From Stenotrophomonas sp. HITSZ_GD (GTDB lineage Bacteria > Pseudomonadota > Gammaproteobacteria > Xanthomonadales > Xanthomonadaceae): a stretch of DNA of 64,000 nt. Each line of letters opens with the position of its first letter. Position 1 is the first letter of the stretch. The stretch lies in contig NZ_JARQXB010000007.1 in the NCBI RefSeq assembly GCF_029543105.1, positions 1-64,000 of the forward strand, read 5' to 3'. The notes below the pieces were generated by a model, which saw only the letters and a list, made by a program, of their open reading frames with translations, ran no database searches and had not been told where the DNA came from. Below are positions 1 to 7,764 of this stretch, in pieces. The position numbers and the translations under genes are program-made.

Positions 1-96
1 GGGGGCAGGCCCTTTCCGGGACCGTAGGCGACATGGATGTCGCCTACGAGCCTCCATGGATGGATTCACGGCGTGTCCCGGAAAGGGCCTGCCCCC
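1..96. repeat. 96-bp palindromic dispersed repeat, copy 1
   Basis: The element is bounded by a perfect 21-bp inverted repeat (1-21 against 76-96). Inside lies a second perfect stem, GTAGGCGACAT (24-34) against ATGTCGCCTAC (37-47), with a 2-nt loop. The same 96-bp sequence occurs in reverse orientation at 37892-37987 with only a few substitutions. The inner stem starts with GTAG, as do the REP-type repeats known in Stenotrophomonas and relatives. It may extend beyond the left window edge. It is probably a non-autonomous REP/MITE-like unit; no transposase or RAYT gene is present here. Confidence 0.85.
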
Positions 97-251
97 ACCC
101 GCCGCGCGACGCACCGCACGCGTCAAGCAATACAGCGCACAAATCACCGTCGGCACAACCTGCTGACACGACCGAAACCGCCCGCCAAGGAAAGGTCCCG
201 GCAAAAGCAAGCGCAGGCAAATAGCGCTTCGTGCATCATGAAGTCCCTCGC

Positions 252-1097
252 ATGAGCCCGCTTCCCATGACCCTGGCCGACCCATCCTCCCCGCGCGGCA
301 TCGACGACCTGCTGCGCATCATGGCCAGGCTGCGCGACCGCGAGCACGGCTGCCCGTGGGATCTTGAGCAGGATTTCGCCAGCATCGCCCCGTACACCAT
401 CGAAGAGGCCTACGAAGTCGCCGACGCCATTGATCGCGGCGACCTGCCGGCGCTGAAGGACGAACTCGGCGACCTCCTGCTGCAAGTGGTCTTCCATGCC
501 CGGATGGCAGAAGAGCAAAGTGCCTTCAGCTTCCAAGACGTCGTACAGGCCATCAGCGACAAGCTCGTGCGCCGCCACCCGCACGTCTTCGGCGATGCCG
601 CCGTGGACGGCGCCAGCGAAGTCACCGCCAACTGGGAAGCCATCAAGCGCGCCGAACGCCAGGCCGCCGGCGAGCAGGACGACTCCGCGCTGGCCGGCAT
701 CGCGCGCGGCCTGCCCGAGTGGCAGCGCGCAGTGAAGCTGCAATCGCGTGCCGCCCGCGTCGGTTTCGACTGGCCGAATCCGGCCCCCGTGCTCGCCAAG
801 TTGCACGAGGAGATCGACGAAGTGCGCGAAGAATTCGCCCACGGCGATATCGAAGCCCGCCACGACCGCCTGCAGGAAGAGATCGGCGACGTGCTGTTCG
901 TCGTTGCCAACCTGGCCCGCCACGCCAAGGTCGATGTCGGCGCCGCCCTGCGCGGCGCCAACCACAAGTTCGAACGCCGCTTCCGCGCCATGGAAGCCCT
1001 TGCCCGCGACGCCGGTACCGCGCTGGACGCACTCTCGCTCACCGAACAGGACGCCCTGTGGGACCAGGTCAAGGCGCAGGAACACGCCGGGCCATGA
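252..1097 (+). CDS. mazG: Nucleoside triphosphate pyrophosphohydrolase MazG
   Basis: MazG hydrolyses (d)NTPs to the monophosphate and pyrophosphate in the cytosol, a house-cleaning role that can also dampen the stringent response. The protein of about 281 residues has the double MazG layout. The N-terminal half carries CPWD, YEVADAI and a [10 protein letters not shown] helix; the C-terminal half carries EEIDEVREE and EEIGDVLF, the acidic helices that bind Mg2+ in this family. The start at 252 is preceded by a weak GAAG; in-frame ATGs at 231 and 267 are alternatives. Its stop overlaps the next start as ATGA, so the two genes are probably co-transcribed. Confidence 0.93.
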   Translation: MSPLPMTLADPSSPRGIDDLLRIMARLRDREHGCPWDLEQDFASIAPYTIEEAYEVADAIDRGDLPALKDELGDLLLQVVFHARMAEEQSAFSFQDVVQAISDKLVRRHPHVFGDAAVDGASEVTANWEAIKRAERQAAGEQDDSALAGIARGLPEWQRAVKLQSRAARVGFDWPNPAPVLAKLHEEIDEVREEFAHGDIEARHDRLQEEIGDVLFVVANLARHAKVDVGAALRGANHKFERRFRAMEALARDAGTALDALSLTEQDALWDQVKAQEHAGP

Positions 1098-1417
1098 AGA
1101 CGCTGTTGCTGTTCGCGCTCACCGCCCTGGCGGAGATCGTCGGCTGCTACCTGCCCTGGCTGTGGCTGCGCCGCGACGGCAGCGCGTGGCTGCTGCTGCC
1201 GGCCGCCGGCAGCCTCGCACTGTTCGTCTGGCTGCTGACGCTGCATCCCACCGCGTCGGGCCGCGTGTACGCCGCCTACGGTGGCGTCTATGTCGCCGTC
1301 GCCCTGCTCTGGTTGTGGCAGGTGGACAAGGTCGTGCCCACGCGCTGGGACCTGCTCGGCGTCGCGCTGTGCCTGGGCGGCATGGCGGTGATCATGTGCT
1401 CGCCGCGGCCTGCCTGA
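1094..1417 (+). CDS. YnfA/UPF0060 family small membrane protein
   Basis: This 107-residue protein is almost entirely hydrophobic, with four predicted transmembrane helices. It matches the UPF0060 (YnfA) family in length and pattern: N-terminal [14 protein letters not shown], a central [11 protein letters not shown] helix and a terminal [12 protein letters not shown] helix. The family is related in fold to small multidrug resistance proteins, but its physiological substrate is not settled. The start codon overlaps the mazG stop by 4 nt, which implies translational coupling. Confidence 0.85.
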   Translation: MKTLLLFALTALAEIVGCYLPWLWLRRDGSAWLLLPAAGSLALFVWLLTLHPTASGRVYAAYGGVYVAVALLWLWQVDKVVPTRWDLLGVALCLGGMAVIMCSPRPA

Positions 1418-1470
1418 GCGCCACGCGGCGGCGTATCCTGTGGCCGTCGTCGCGCCCGAAGGGAGGGCCC

Positions 1471-1773
1471 ATGCGCCGCTTCGCCAGTTTCCGCGAGTTC
1501 TATCCGTTCTATCTCGGCGAGCATGCCCACCGCACCTCGCGCCGGCTGCATTTCATCGGCAGCTGCGGCGTGTTGCTGCTGCTCGGCGTGGCGTTGGTCA
1601 CCGCGCGCCCGGCATGGCTGCTGGGCGCGCTGCTGTGCGGCTATGGTTTCGCCTGGGTCGGGCACTTCTTCTTCGAGAAGAACCGCCCGGCCACCTTCCG
1701 CCACCCGTTCTATTCCTTCGCCGGCGACTGGGTGATGTTCCGCGACATCCTGCTCGGTCGCATCCCGTTCTGA
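1471..1773 (+). CDS. DUF962/Mpo1-like membrane protein
   Basis: The product has 100 residues. Its N-terminal motif FREFYPFYLGEH and the pattern HFIGS...GHFFFEKNRPATF are typical of the DUF962 (Mpo1-like) family, with two or three hydrophobic helices in the middle. The yeast member Mpo1 is an Fe(II)-dependent dioxygenase of fatty-acid alpha-oxidation; the conserved histidines here fit metal binding, but activity in bacteria is not established. A GGGAGG ribosome binding site sits 5 nt before the ATG. The gene lies 53 nt after the YnfA-like gene. Confidence 0.8.
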   Translation: MRRFASFREFYPFYLGEHAHRTSRRLHFIGSCGVLLLLGVALVTARPAWLLGALLCGYGFAWVGHFFFEKNRPATFRHPFYSFAGDWVMFRDILLGRIPF

Positions 1774-1826
1774 TCCGCTCGTGGGGCATACTCGCTCTTC
1801 ACGGAACGCGTTGAGGAGGGAAGGGA

Positions 1827-2792
1827 ATGTTCACCACAGGTTTCCTGGTGATGGTGCTGCTGGTGGTGTGCGCCATCGTGCTGTTCAAGGCGGTGCGCAT
1901 GGTGCCGCAGGGCTATGAATGGACGGTGGAGCGCTTCGGCAAGTACACCCACACGCTGACGCCCGGCCTGCACGTGCTGATCCCCATCGTCTACGGCGTC
2001 GGCCGCAAGGTGAACATGATGGAGCAGGTGCTCGACGTGCCGCGCCAGGACGTGATCACCAAGGACAACGCCGTGGTCGCGGTGGACGGCGTGGTGTTCT
2101 TCCAGGTGCTGGATGCGGCCAAGGCCGCCTACGAGGTCGCCAACCTGGAGCTGGCCACGATCGCCCTGGTGCAAACCAACATCCGCACCGTGATCGGCTC
2201 GATGGACCTGGACGAATCGTTGAGCCAGCGCGAAACCATCAACGCCCAGCTGCTGAGCGTGGTCGACCATGCCACCAATCCCTGGGGCATCAAGGTCACC
2301 CGCATCGAGATCCGCGATATCCAGCCGCCGCGCGACCTGGTCGATGCGATGGCCCGCCAGATGAAGGCCGAGCGCGAGAAGCGCGCGCAAATCCTCGAGG
2401 CCGAGGGTTCGCGCCAGTCGGAAATCCTGCGCGCTGACGGCGAGAAGCAGGCCGCCGTGCTGGAAGCCGAAGGCCGCAAGGAAGCCGCGTTCCGCGATGC
2501 CGAGGCGCGCGAGCGCCTGGCCGAAGCCGAAGCCAAGGCGACCCAGATGGTGTCCGACGCCATCGCCAGCGGCAACGTGCAGGCGATCAACTACTTCATC
2601 GCGCAGAAGTACGTCGAGGCGTTCAAGGAGCTGGCCACCGCGCCGAACCAGAAGTTCGTGCTGATGCCGATGGAGTCCTCCGGCATCATCGGCTCGATCG
2701 CCGGCATCGCCGACCTCGCCAAGGAAGCGCTGGCCGACCGCGCCGCCACGCCGCCGCCGCGCGGCCCGCAGCCGCCGCGCTTCGGAGGCTGA
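1827..2792 (+). CDS. SPFH/Band 7 (stomatin/QmcA-like) membrane protein
   Basis: The protein has 321 residues. A single N-terminal transmembrane segment (about residues 5-24) is followed by an SPFH/PHB domain with VPQGYEWTVERFGKY and TPGLHVLIP, then a long Glu/Ala/Lys-rich coiled coil (about 165-240) and a Pro/Gly-rich tail. Proteins of this class form oligomeric inner-membrane scaffolds and often partner with NfeD proteins and membrane proteases such as FtsH. The next gene encodes an NfeD protein only 3 nt downstream, so they form the usual stomatin-NfeD pair. A strong GAGGAGGGAAGG stretch precedes the ATG. Confidence 0.92.
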   Translation: MFTTGFLVMVLLVVCAIVLFKAVRMVPQGYEWTVERFGKYTHTLTPGLHVLIPIVYGVGRKVNMMEQVLDVPRQDVITKDNAVVAVDGVVFFQVLDAAKAAYEVANLELATIALVQTNIRTVIGSMDLDESLSQRETINAQLLSVVDHATNPWGIKVTRIEIRDIQPPRDLVDAMARQMKAEREKRAQILEAEGSRQSEILRADGEKQAAVLEAEGRKEAAFRDAEARERLAEAEAKATQMVSDAIASGNVQAINYFIAQKYVEAFKELATAPNQKFVLMPMESSGIIGSIAGIADLAKEALADRAATPPPRGPQPPRFGG

Positions 2793-2795
2793 GCC

Positions 2796-3227
2796 ATGCG
2801 CACCGAAGTGGTGGTGTGGGCGGCGGTGGCGTTGCTGCTGTTCGCCGCCGAGGCGCTGGCGCCGGGCGCGTTCATGCTGTGGATGGGCTTTGCCGCCACC
2901 GCGCTGTTCGTGGCGGTGTGGGTCGTGCCGGGCATCCCGCTGCTGGTGCAGGTGGTGGCCTTCGTCGTGCTGAGCTTCGTCTCGGTGCAGATCTACCGCA
3001 CCTGGTTCCGCCGCGGCGAGCGGCAGAGCGACCAGCCGCTGCTGAACCGCCGCGCCGAACAGCTGATCGGCCGGGTGGTGCGCGTGGAGCAGGCCATCGC
3101 CGGCGGCCGCGGGCGGGTGAAGATCGACGACGCGTTCTGGGTGGTCTCCGGGCCGGATCTGCCGGTCGGCACCGAGGTGCGCGTGGTCGCGGTGGACGGC
3201 ATGACCCTGAAGGTGCAGGCGGCCTGA
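2796..3227 (+). CDS. NfeD family membrane protein
   Basis: The product has 143 residues, with two or three N-terminal transmembrane helices (about 5-70) followed by a small C-terminal OB-fold domain around RAEQLIGRVVRVEQAI and RVVAVDGMTLKV, the NfeD signature. This is the short NfeD form without a ClpP-like protease domain. Such proteins work with SPFH scaffolds in membrane quality control. It starts 3 nt after the SPFH gene stop, so the two are certainly in one operon. Confidence 0.9.
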   Translation: MRTEVVVWAAVALLLFAAEALAPGAFMLWMGFAATALFVAVWVVPGIPLLVQVVAFVVLSFVSVQIYRTWFRRGERQSDQPLLNRRAEQLIGRVVRVEQAIAGGRGRVKIDDAFWVVSGPDLPVGTEVRVVAVDGMTLKVQAA

Positions 3228-3252
3228 GGGCGGCGCGCTGCACTGCTGCGTG

Positions 3253-3275
3253 ATCGCCCGCCCCCGGCGGGCGAT
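3253..3275 (+). terminator. Hairpin after nfeD, before gcvT
   Basis: A perfect 10-bp GC-rich stem (ATCGCCCGCC, 3-nt loop, GGCGGGCGAT) lies 25 nt after the nfeD stop. There is no U-run, so intrinsic termination would be weak. The right arm runs into GATAATGG, which may be the -10 of a gcvT promoter. Confidence 0.5.
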
Positions 3276-3305
3276 AATGGGCGTCTTTCCATCGGAACCG
3301 ACGCC

Positions 3306-4415
3306 ATGAGCCTGAAGCAGACCGTCCTCAACGCCAGCCACCGCGCCCTGGGCGCCAAGATGGTGGATTTCGGGGGCTGGGACATGCCCATCCACTACGG
3401 CTCGCAGCTGGACGAACACCACCTGGTGCGCCGCGACGCCGGCATGTTCGACGTCAGCCACATGACCGTGGTCGACCTGCACGGCGAGCGCGTGCGCGCG
3501 TTCCTGCGCTACCTGCTGGCCAACTCGGTCGACAAGCTCAAGGTGCCGGGCAAGGCGCTGTACACCTGCATGCTGAATCCGCAGGGCGGGGTGATCGACG
3601 ACCTGATCGTCTACTACCAGGCCGAAGATTTCTTCCGCCTGGTGGTCAACGCCGCCACCCGCGAGAAGGACCTGGCGTGGATCGGCGAGCAGGCGGCCGC
3701 GTTCGACGTGCGGGTGCAGGAGCGTGCGGATTTTGCGATGGTGGCCGTGCAGGGCCCGACCGCACGCGAGAAGGTGATTTCGCTGCTGGCCGCCGACGAC
3801 CAGGCGGCCGCGCGCAAGCTCGGCCGCTTCGCCGCGCTGCACGCCACCTCCACCGCGGGCGCGCCGCTGTTCCTGGCGCGCACCGGCTACACCGGCGAGG
3901 ACGGTTTCGAGATCGTGCTGCCGGAGGGCGATGCGGTGGCGTTCTGGAACGCGCTGCTGGAAGCGGGCGTCAAGCCGGCCGGCCTGGGCGCGCGCGACAC
4001 GCTGCGCCTGGAGGCGGGCATGAACCTCTACGGCCAGGACATGGACGATGCGGTGAGCCCGTTCGAAGCGGCGCTCGCCTGGACGGTGGCGCTGGACGAA
4101 GGCCGCGACTTCATCGGCCGCAGCGTGCTGCAGGCGCAGCAGGCCGCCGGCGCGCCGCGCCAGATGATCGGCCTGGTGATGGACGAGAAGGGCGTGCTGC
4201 GCCACGGCCAGAAGGTGATCACCGCGCAGGGCGAGGGCGAAATCCTGTCGGGCACGTTCTCGCCCACGCTCGGCAAGGCGATCGCGTTCGCCCGCGTGCC
4301 GGCCGGCGAGCCGGGCGAGGTGCGCGTGGATATCCGCGGCAAGGAAGTGCCGGTGCGCGTGGTCAAGTTCCCGTTCGTGCGCGAAGGCCATGCCCAGGCC
4401 GGCGTGCTTGGCTGA
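3306..4415 (+). CDS. gcvT: Aminomethyltransferase GcvT (glycine cleavage T protein)
   Basis: GcvT takes the aminomethyl group from lipoylated GcvH and passes the one-carbon unit to tetrahydrofolate, releasing ammonia. The protein has 369 residues, normal for the family, with the N-terminal [17 protein letters not shown] and MFDVSHM motifs, a central [11 protein letters not shown] folate-site motif and a C-terminal barrel domain. The partner gcvH follows 94 nt downstream, but a strong hairpin separates them. gcvP is not in the window. Confidence 0.97.
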   Translation: MSLKQTVLNASHRALGAKMVDFGGWDMPIHYGSQLDEHHLVRRDAGMFDVSHMTVVDLHGERVRAFLRYLLANSVDKLKVPGKALYTCMLNPQGGVIDDLIVYYQAEDFFRLVVNAATREKDLAWIGEQAAAFDVRVQERADFAMVAVQGPTAREKVISLLAADDQAAARKLGRFAALHATSTAGAPLFLARTGYTGEDGFEIVLPEGDAVAFWNALLEAGVKPAGLGARDTLRLEAGMNLYGQDMDDAVSPFEAALAWTVALDEGRDFIGRSVLQAQQAAGAPRQMIGLVMDEKGVLRHGQKVITAQGEGEILSGTFSPTLGKAIAFARVPAGEPGEVRVDIRGKEVPVRVVKFPFVREGHAQAGVLG

Positions 4416-4429
4416 TCGCCGCCGTTCGT

Positions 4430-4458
4430 CCGGCGCCGGGTGATGCACCCGGCGCCGG
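4430..4458 (+). terminator. Hairpin between gcvT and gcvH
   Basis: A perfect 13-bp GC-rich stem (4430-4442 against 4446-4458) with a 3-nt loop starts 15 nt after the gcvT stop, followed by TTGGTT. It can act as a terminator or attenuator, separating gcvT from gcvH transcription. Confidence 0.6.
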
Positions 4459-4463
4459 TTGGT

Positions 4464-4469
4464 TAAACT
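4464..4469 (+). promoter_or_regulatory. Possible -10 element of a gcvH promoter
   Basis: TAAACT, followed directly by ATACC, lies about 40 nt before the gcvH start and just after the gcvT hairpin. It matches four of six -10 positions. No good -35 is visible because that region is the hairpin arm, so this is tentative. Confidence 0.3.
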
Positions 4470-4509
4470 ATACCCCCATCCCCGAACCCCGTTTTCCCGG
4501 AGCTTTCCC

Positions 4510-4905
4510 ATGAGCGAGATCCCAGGCGACCTCAAGTTCCTCAAGTCCCACGAGTGGGCCCGCGTCGAAGGCAATGGCCGCGTCACCGTCGGCATCTCCG
4601 ACCATGCGCAGGGCCTGCTGGGCGACCTGGTCTATGTCGAGCTGCCGAATGTCGGCGACACCGTCGAGGCCGGCAACGGCGCAGCGGTGGTCGAGTCGGT
4701 CAAGGCGGCCTCGGATGTCTACAGCCCGGTCAGCGGCAAGGTCGTCGAGGTCAACTCGGCGCTGTCCGACAAGCCGGAGACCATCAACGAGGATGCCTAC
4801 GGCGACGGCTGGATCTTCGTGGTCGAGGTCAGCGAGCCGGAACAGCTCAACGAACTGCTTTCCCCGGACGACTACGCCGAGCTGCTCGACGACGACGCTC
4901 ACTGA
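4510..4905 (+). CDS. gcvH: Glycine cleavage system H protein
   Basis: GcvH is the lipoylated carrier that shuttles the aminomethyl intermediate between GcvP and GcvT. The 131-residue protein has the standard H-protein fold, with HEWARVEG near the N-terminus, [19 protein letters not shown], and the lipoyl-lysine motif [12 protein letters not shown] with the modified lysine at about residue 65. The start chosen gives the family's usual N-terminus; an in-frame upstream ATG at 4459 would only add an unrelated leader that overlaps the gcvT hairpin. A strong intrinsic terminator follows. Confidence 0.97.
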   Translation: MSEIPGDLKFLKSHEWARVEGNGRVTVGISDHAQGLLGDLVYVELPNVGDTVEAGNGAAVVESVKAASDVYSPVSGKVVEVNSALSDKPETINEDAYGDGWIFVVEVSEPEQLNELLSPDDYAELLDDDAH

Positions 4906-4931
4906 TTCTTCACGGCAGCGAGCAGGAATCG

Positions 4932-4957
4932 AAAACGGCCGCGAAAGCGGCCGTTTT
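4932..4957 (+). terminator. Rho-independent terminator of gcvH
   Basis: An 11-bp stem (AAAACGGCCGC, GAAA tetraloop, GCGGCCGTTTT) ends in a run of T residues, 27 nt after the gcvH stop. This is a canonical intrinsic terminator. Confidence 0.93.
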
Positions 4958-4959
4958 TG

Positions 4960-5420
4960 TTTGCGCGCGATCCGGCGAGCGGACGCACGCCGGTGGCGGC
5001 GGCGATCGTTCGGCGTGCCGCGGCGGATGCGCCGGCGCGTGCGCGCTGGCCGGCGCGGGGTGTTCGCGCGCGCATCGCGCGAGCGTTGTCCTCGCCGTCG
5101 AGGGTGTTCGTCGGGCGGGAAAAGTTTGCGCATTTCGCCCGATGCGATGCCGCGAAAGCCGCCTTGGCGGAAAAAATTTTCGCCCACCGGTTACGCGCCG
5201 TTGGCCGGCGGACAGGGTGGGCGCATGCATGCGCGCGGCGCGGCATCGTCGCCTTCGAATTCGCGTGGCCGAAAAAAATACAGCTGAAAAGCAGTGGTTT
5301 TTTTTCATGCGTGGCGAAGATGCAGTGCATCGGCGCGCGCGCGCGAGGGCGGCCAGGGTGGTGGCGCTGCGTGCCGGGCGGCGGCGGCGGTGGCGGCCGG
5401 ACGAAAAAAATTTTCGCCGG
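4960..5420. other. Long intergenic stretch with A/T tracts in GC-rich DNA
   Basis: No convincing gene is seen between the gcvH terminator and the promoter at 5425. The stretch mixes very GC-rich DNA with sharp A/T tracts. The string AAAAATTTTCGCC occurs twice (5172-5184 and 5406-5418), and AAAAAAATACAG and a run of eight T (5299-5306) also occur. AnTn tracts bend DNA and are typical nucleation sites for architectural proteins. An open frame runs through but its composition is not protein-like. Confidence 0.5.
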
Positions 5421-5424
5421 AGTG

Positions 5425-5453
5425 TTGACAGTAAAAAAAACCGTGATTAGGTT
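5425..5453 (+). promoter_or_regulatory. Sigma70-type promoter of the small RNA candidate
   Basis: A perfect TTGACA (5425-5430) is followed by a 17-bp A-rich spacer and TAGGTT (5448-5453). Transcription would begin near 5460. The consensus -35, the optimal spacer and the A-tract just upstream (5404-5410) make this one of the best-looking promoters in the window. Confidence 0.75.
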
Positions 5454-5459
5454 TCGCCC

Positions 5460-5627
5460 CAAGCAGACGTTGCTGCCGCAGAGAGTGAGCCGAATCGACA
5501 TCAAGGTGACAAGCAAGAACCGCGCATCCGCCCTGGAACCTAAGAAGGTGGATATGGGTCTGCTTCCCTCCGCGAAAACCGCAACGTCCTTCCAACATGC
5601 ACCCGTGTCGTTCGGCGCGGGTGTTTC
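5460..5627 (+). ncRNA. Candidate ~165-nt small RNA (6S-like?)
   Basis: The stretch starts just after a consensus promoter, contains no convincing frame, and ends in a 10-bp hairpin (5600-5609 against 5614-5623, loop GTTC) followed by TTTCTGT. The 5' segment GACGTTGC (5466-5473) is complementary to GCAACGTC (5581-5588), closing a long-range hairpin. AAGCAGAC (5461-5468) can alternatively pair with GTCTGCTT (5558-5565). The segments GAGCCGA and AAAACCGCAACG recall E. coli 6S RNA (GAGCCGA and AAAACUGCGACG), so 6S RNA is one possible identity. It could also be another sRNA, or a leader of the histone-like gene that starts 114 nt later. That it is transcribed is inferred. Confidence 0.6.
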
Positions 5628-5740
5628 TGTATCCGCCGCGTCGATCCGACGGTCAGGCGGTATCCGCGGGCGGAGTCCCGCCGCGGACTTTGGTTTCACT
5701 GGGCACTCAACTCCATAGTTCACTGACGAGGAGCCATCAC

Positions 5741-6178
5741 ATGGCCACTAAGAAAGCTGCGAAGAAACCGGCCGCCAAGAAGGCGGTGAAGAAGACTGCG
5801 AAGAAGGCTGCTGCCAAGAAGACCGTGAAGAAGGCCGCCAAGAAGGTCGCCAAGAAGGCCACGGCCAAGAAGGCGGTGAAGAAGACCGCGAAGAAGGCTG
5901 CCGCCAAGAAGACCGTAAAGAAGGCCGCCAAGAAGGTTGCCAAGAAGTCGGCCGCCAAGAAGGGCGTCAAGAAGACCGCCAAGAAGGCGGTGAAGAAGGC
6001 TGCCAAGAAGGCCACCAAGAAGGTTGCCAAGAAGTCGACCGCCAAGAAGGCCGTGAAGAAGGCCGCCAAGAAGGCCCCGAAGAAGGCTGCGAAGAAGGTC
6101 GCCAAGAAGAAGCCGGCCGCTCGCAAGAAGAAGGCCGCTCCGGTCGCCCTGCCGGCCACCCCGGCTCCGCTGATCTGA
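5741..6178 (+). CDS. Histone H1-like lysine/alanine-rich DNA-binding protein
   Basis: This 145-residue protein is built almost only of Lys, Ala, Val and Thr, in KKAAKK, KKVAKK and KKTAKK steps, ending in a neutral tail APVALPATPAPLI. It resembles eukaryotic linker-histone tails and bacterial HctB/AlgP-like proteins, which coat DNA non-specifically. A 30-residue unit is repeated: the 90-nt units at 5772-5861 and 5862-5951 are nearly identical, and a third is degenerate. The chosen ATG has GACGAGGAG 8 nt upstream; upstream in-frame codons are not protein-like. A canonical terminator follows. Repeat number may vary between strains by slippage. Confidence 0.9.
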   Translation: MATKKAAKKPAAKKAVKKTAKKAAAKKTVKKAAKKVAKKATAKKAVKKTAKKAAAKKTVKKAAKKVAKKSAAKKGVKKTAKKAVKKAAKKATKKVAKKSTAKKAVKKAAKKAPKKAAKKVAKKKPAARKKKAAPVALPATPAPLI

Positions 6179-6205
6179 TTCATCTGTCCCGATAAGCCGT
6201 ACATC

Positions 6206-6243
6206 AACTCCCTTCCCGGTGCCCAGCGGGAAGGGAGTTTTTT
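6206..6243 (+). terminator. Rho-independent terminator of the histone-like gene
   Basis: A perfect 13-bp stem (6206-6218 against 6227-6239) with an 8-nt loop runs straight into a T-tract, 27 nt after the stop codon. Confidence 0.93.
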
Positions 6244-6332
6244 ATGGGCGAAACGAAAACCCGCTTCGCCGCGCCCCTGGCAGAAGGGGCTGTACGCCGG
6301 AGGCGCGAGGGGTGTGTTTTCCGCGCCAAAGA

Positions 6333-6359
6333 AAAAGGGCGGCACTGGGCCGCCCTTTT
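6333..6359 (-). terminator. Intrinsic terminator of the serine hydrolase gene
   Basis: An 11-bp stem (AAAAGGGCGGC, 5-nt loop, GCCGCCCTTTT) is flanked by A residues on the left that give a U-run on the minus strand. It sits 22 nt past the stop of the leftward serine hydrolase and could also terminate rightward transcription. Confidence 0.85.
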
Positions 6360-6381
6360 GCGTGTTGCGATGCCGGTGTGG

Positions 6382-7764
6382 TCAGCGCGGCGAGGCGACG
6401 GCCTTGCCGGTGGAGGCGCCGCGCTTGGGCGCGGGCTGGGGACGTTCGGCCAGGATGTTGTCGCCGCCGAAGTCGCTGTCCACGTCGATGTCGAGCCAGC
6501 GCTGCGCGGGCAGGCCCATCGCGCGATCGAGGATCGTCGGCAGCAGGCCGGAAGGCAGGCCGCTCTCGCCGTTCCAGAGGATGGCGATGCCCAGGTCGCG
6601 CTCCGGCACCAGCGCCACGAGGCCGCGATAGCCCTGCACGGCACCGGCATGGAAGACGACCTGGTGGCCGGCATAGTCGAACACGCGCCAGCCGAGCGCG
6701 TAGCCGGCGGAGTTGACGCGCTCGTGGCGCCAGCCCGAACGCATTTCGCCCGGCGTGGAGATCAGCGAGGCATGCAGCGTGGCCAGCAGCGGGGCGGGCA
6801 GCACGTCGGGACGATGCCCGGTCTGGCCGAGCAACCACTGGGCCATGTCGGCGGCGCTGGCGTTGACGCCGGCCGCCGGGGCGAGGCGGTAGTAGGTCGG
6901 CTTGGGCGTCAGCGAGACCCAGCCGTTGCGGCTGCGCACGTGCGGCCGCGCCCAGCTCGGGCTGGCCTGGATGCCGGCCAGGCCCATGCTGGCATCGTTC
7001 ATGCCGAGCGGCTTGAAGATGCGCTTCTCGACCGACTGCTCGTAGAAGTTGCCCGACGCGGCGAACACGACATCGCCGACCAGGCTGAAGGCGACGTTCT
7101 GGTACGCATAGCATTCGCCGGGCGCGCAGCGCAGCGGCGCGTAGGCGAGCTTGTGGCTCAGGGTGTAGTAGTCGTCGTTGGATTCGACGTCGCGGTCGTA
7201 GGCGTTGCGGGTCAGGCCGACGCGGTGGCTGAGGACATCGGCGATGGTCAGCTGGCGGGTGGCGACCGGGTCGCTGAGCTGGAAGCCGGGCACATAGTCG
7301 ACCACCTTGCTGTCCCAGCGCAGCGTGCCGTCGTTGACCAGCAGGCCGGCCATGGTGCCGGCGAAGGCCTTCGACAGCGACGCGAGGCGGAACACGGTGT
7401 GGGCGTCGACCGGCTGCGGATGGTTGACGTCGGTGACGCCGAAGCCGCGCGCGCTGAGCACGCGGCCGCCCTGGACGATGGCCAGCGCCATGCCCGGCAC
7501 GCGTTCGCCATAGGTGAGCTGTTCGGCCATCGATTCGAAGGCGGCCGGGTCGAAGCCGGGCGCCAGCGGCTGCACTTGCTGCTGGCCGAGCGCGGCGCGG
7601 TACGGCATGGGCTGCGTGGAGGCAGCGGCGACATTGAACGCCTCGAGCGTCTGCGCGCGCGGCGCGGGCGTCTGGGCGGTGGAAGACAACGCGAAGGGCA
7701 TCAGTACGCCGAGCAACCCCGATGCTACCGGACGAAGACGCCGGCGCTTGCTCTTGTCTTTCAT
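6382..7764 (-). CDS. Secreted serine hydrolase, beta-lactamase class C-like family
   Basis: The protein has 460 residues with a basic N-terminus and a hydrophobic signal segment ending near residue 30. The penicillin-binding/class C fold motifs are visible: SLSK (S129-K132, nucleophile and general base), YQN (221-223), and HAG (372-374) in place of the KTG triad. The HxG variant is usual for esterase/peptidase members of this family rather than true beta-lactamases, so antibiotic hydrolysis should not be assumed. It is likely periplasmic, acting on peptides, esters or cell-wall fragments. It is transcribed alone with its own terminator. Confidence 0.85.
   Translation of the reverse strand: MKDKSKRRRLRPVASGLLGVLMPFALSSTAQTPAPRAQTLEAFNVAAASTQPMPYRAALGQQQVQPLAPGFDPAAFESMAEQLTYGERVPGMALAIVQGGRVLSARGFGVTDVNHPQPVDAHTVFRLASLSKAFAGTMAGLLVNDGTLRWDSKVVDYVPGFQLSDPVATRQLTIADVLSHRVGLTRNAYDRDVESNDDYYTLSHKLAYAPLRCAPGECYAYQNVAFSLVGDVVFAASGNFYEQSVEKRIFKPLGMNDASMGLAGIQASPSWARPHVRSRNGWVSLTPKPTYYRLAPAAGVNASAADMAQWLLGQTGHRPDVLPAPLLATLHASLISTPGEMRSGWRHERVNSAGYALGWRVFDYAGHQVVFHAGAVQGYRGLVALVPERDLGIAILWNGESGLPSGLLPTILDRAMGLPAQRWLDIDVDSDFGGDNILAERPQPAPKRGASTGKAVASPR

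Noticed and set aside
3228-3305. Glycine riboswitch upstream of gcvT
   Set aside because: The 78-nt gap is too short for the tandem aptamer and shows only a simple hairpin.
1710-4595. A 961-codon open frame antisense to the SPFH, nfeD and gcvT genes
   Set aside because: High-GC DNA gives long antisense frames; composition is His/Arg/Ala/Gly-rich with no domain, and the sense genes are well recognised.
5460-5627. tmRNA or SRP 4.5S RNA
   Set aside because: No tRNA-like ends or tag frame, and no GGAAGGAAGCAGCC SRP motif.
4957-5718. A 253-codon open frame in the intergenic A-tract region
   Set aside because: Arg/Ala/Gly-rich without domains, runs through a promoter and hairpin, and has no credible ribosome binding site.
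5772-5951. Tandem 90-bp repeats as a CRISPR array
   Set aside because: They are in-frame coding repeats of a Lys/Ala-rich protein without spacers.
6382-7764. Beta-lactamase resistance gene
   Set aside because: Third motif is HAG, not KTG, as in esterase/peptidase relatives.
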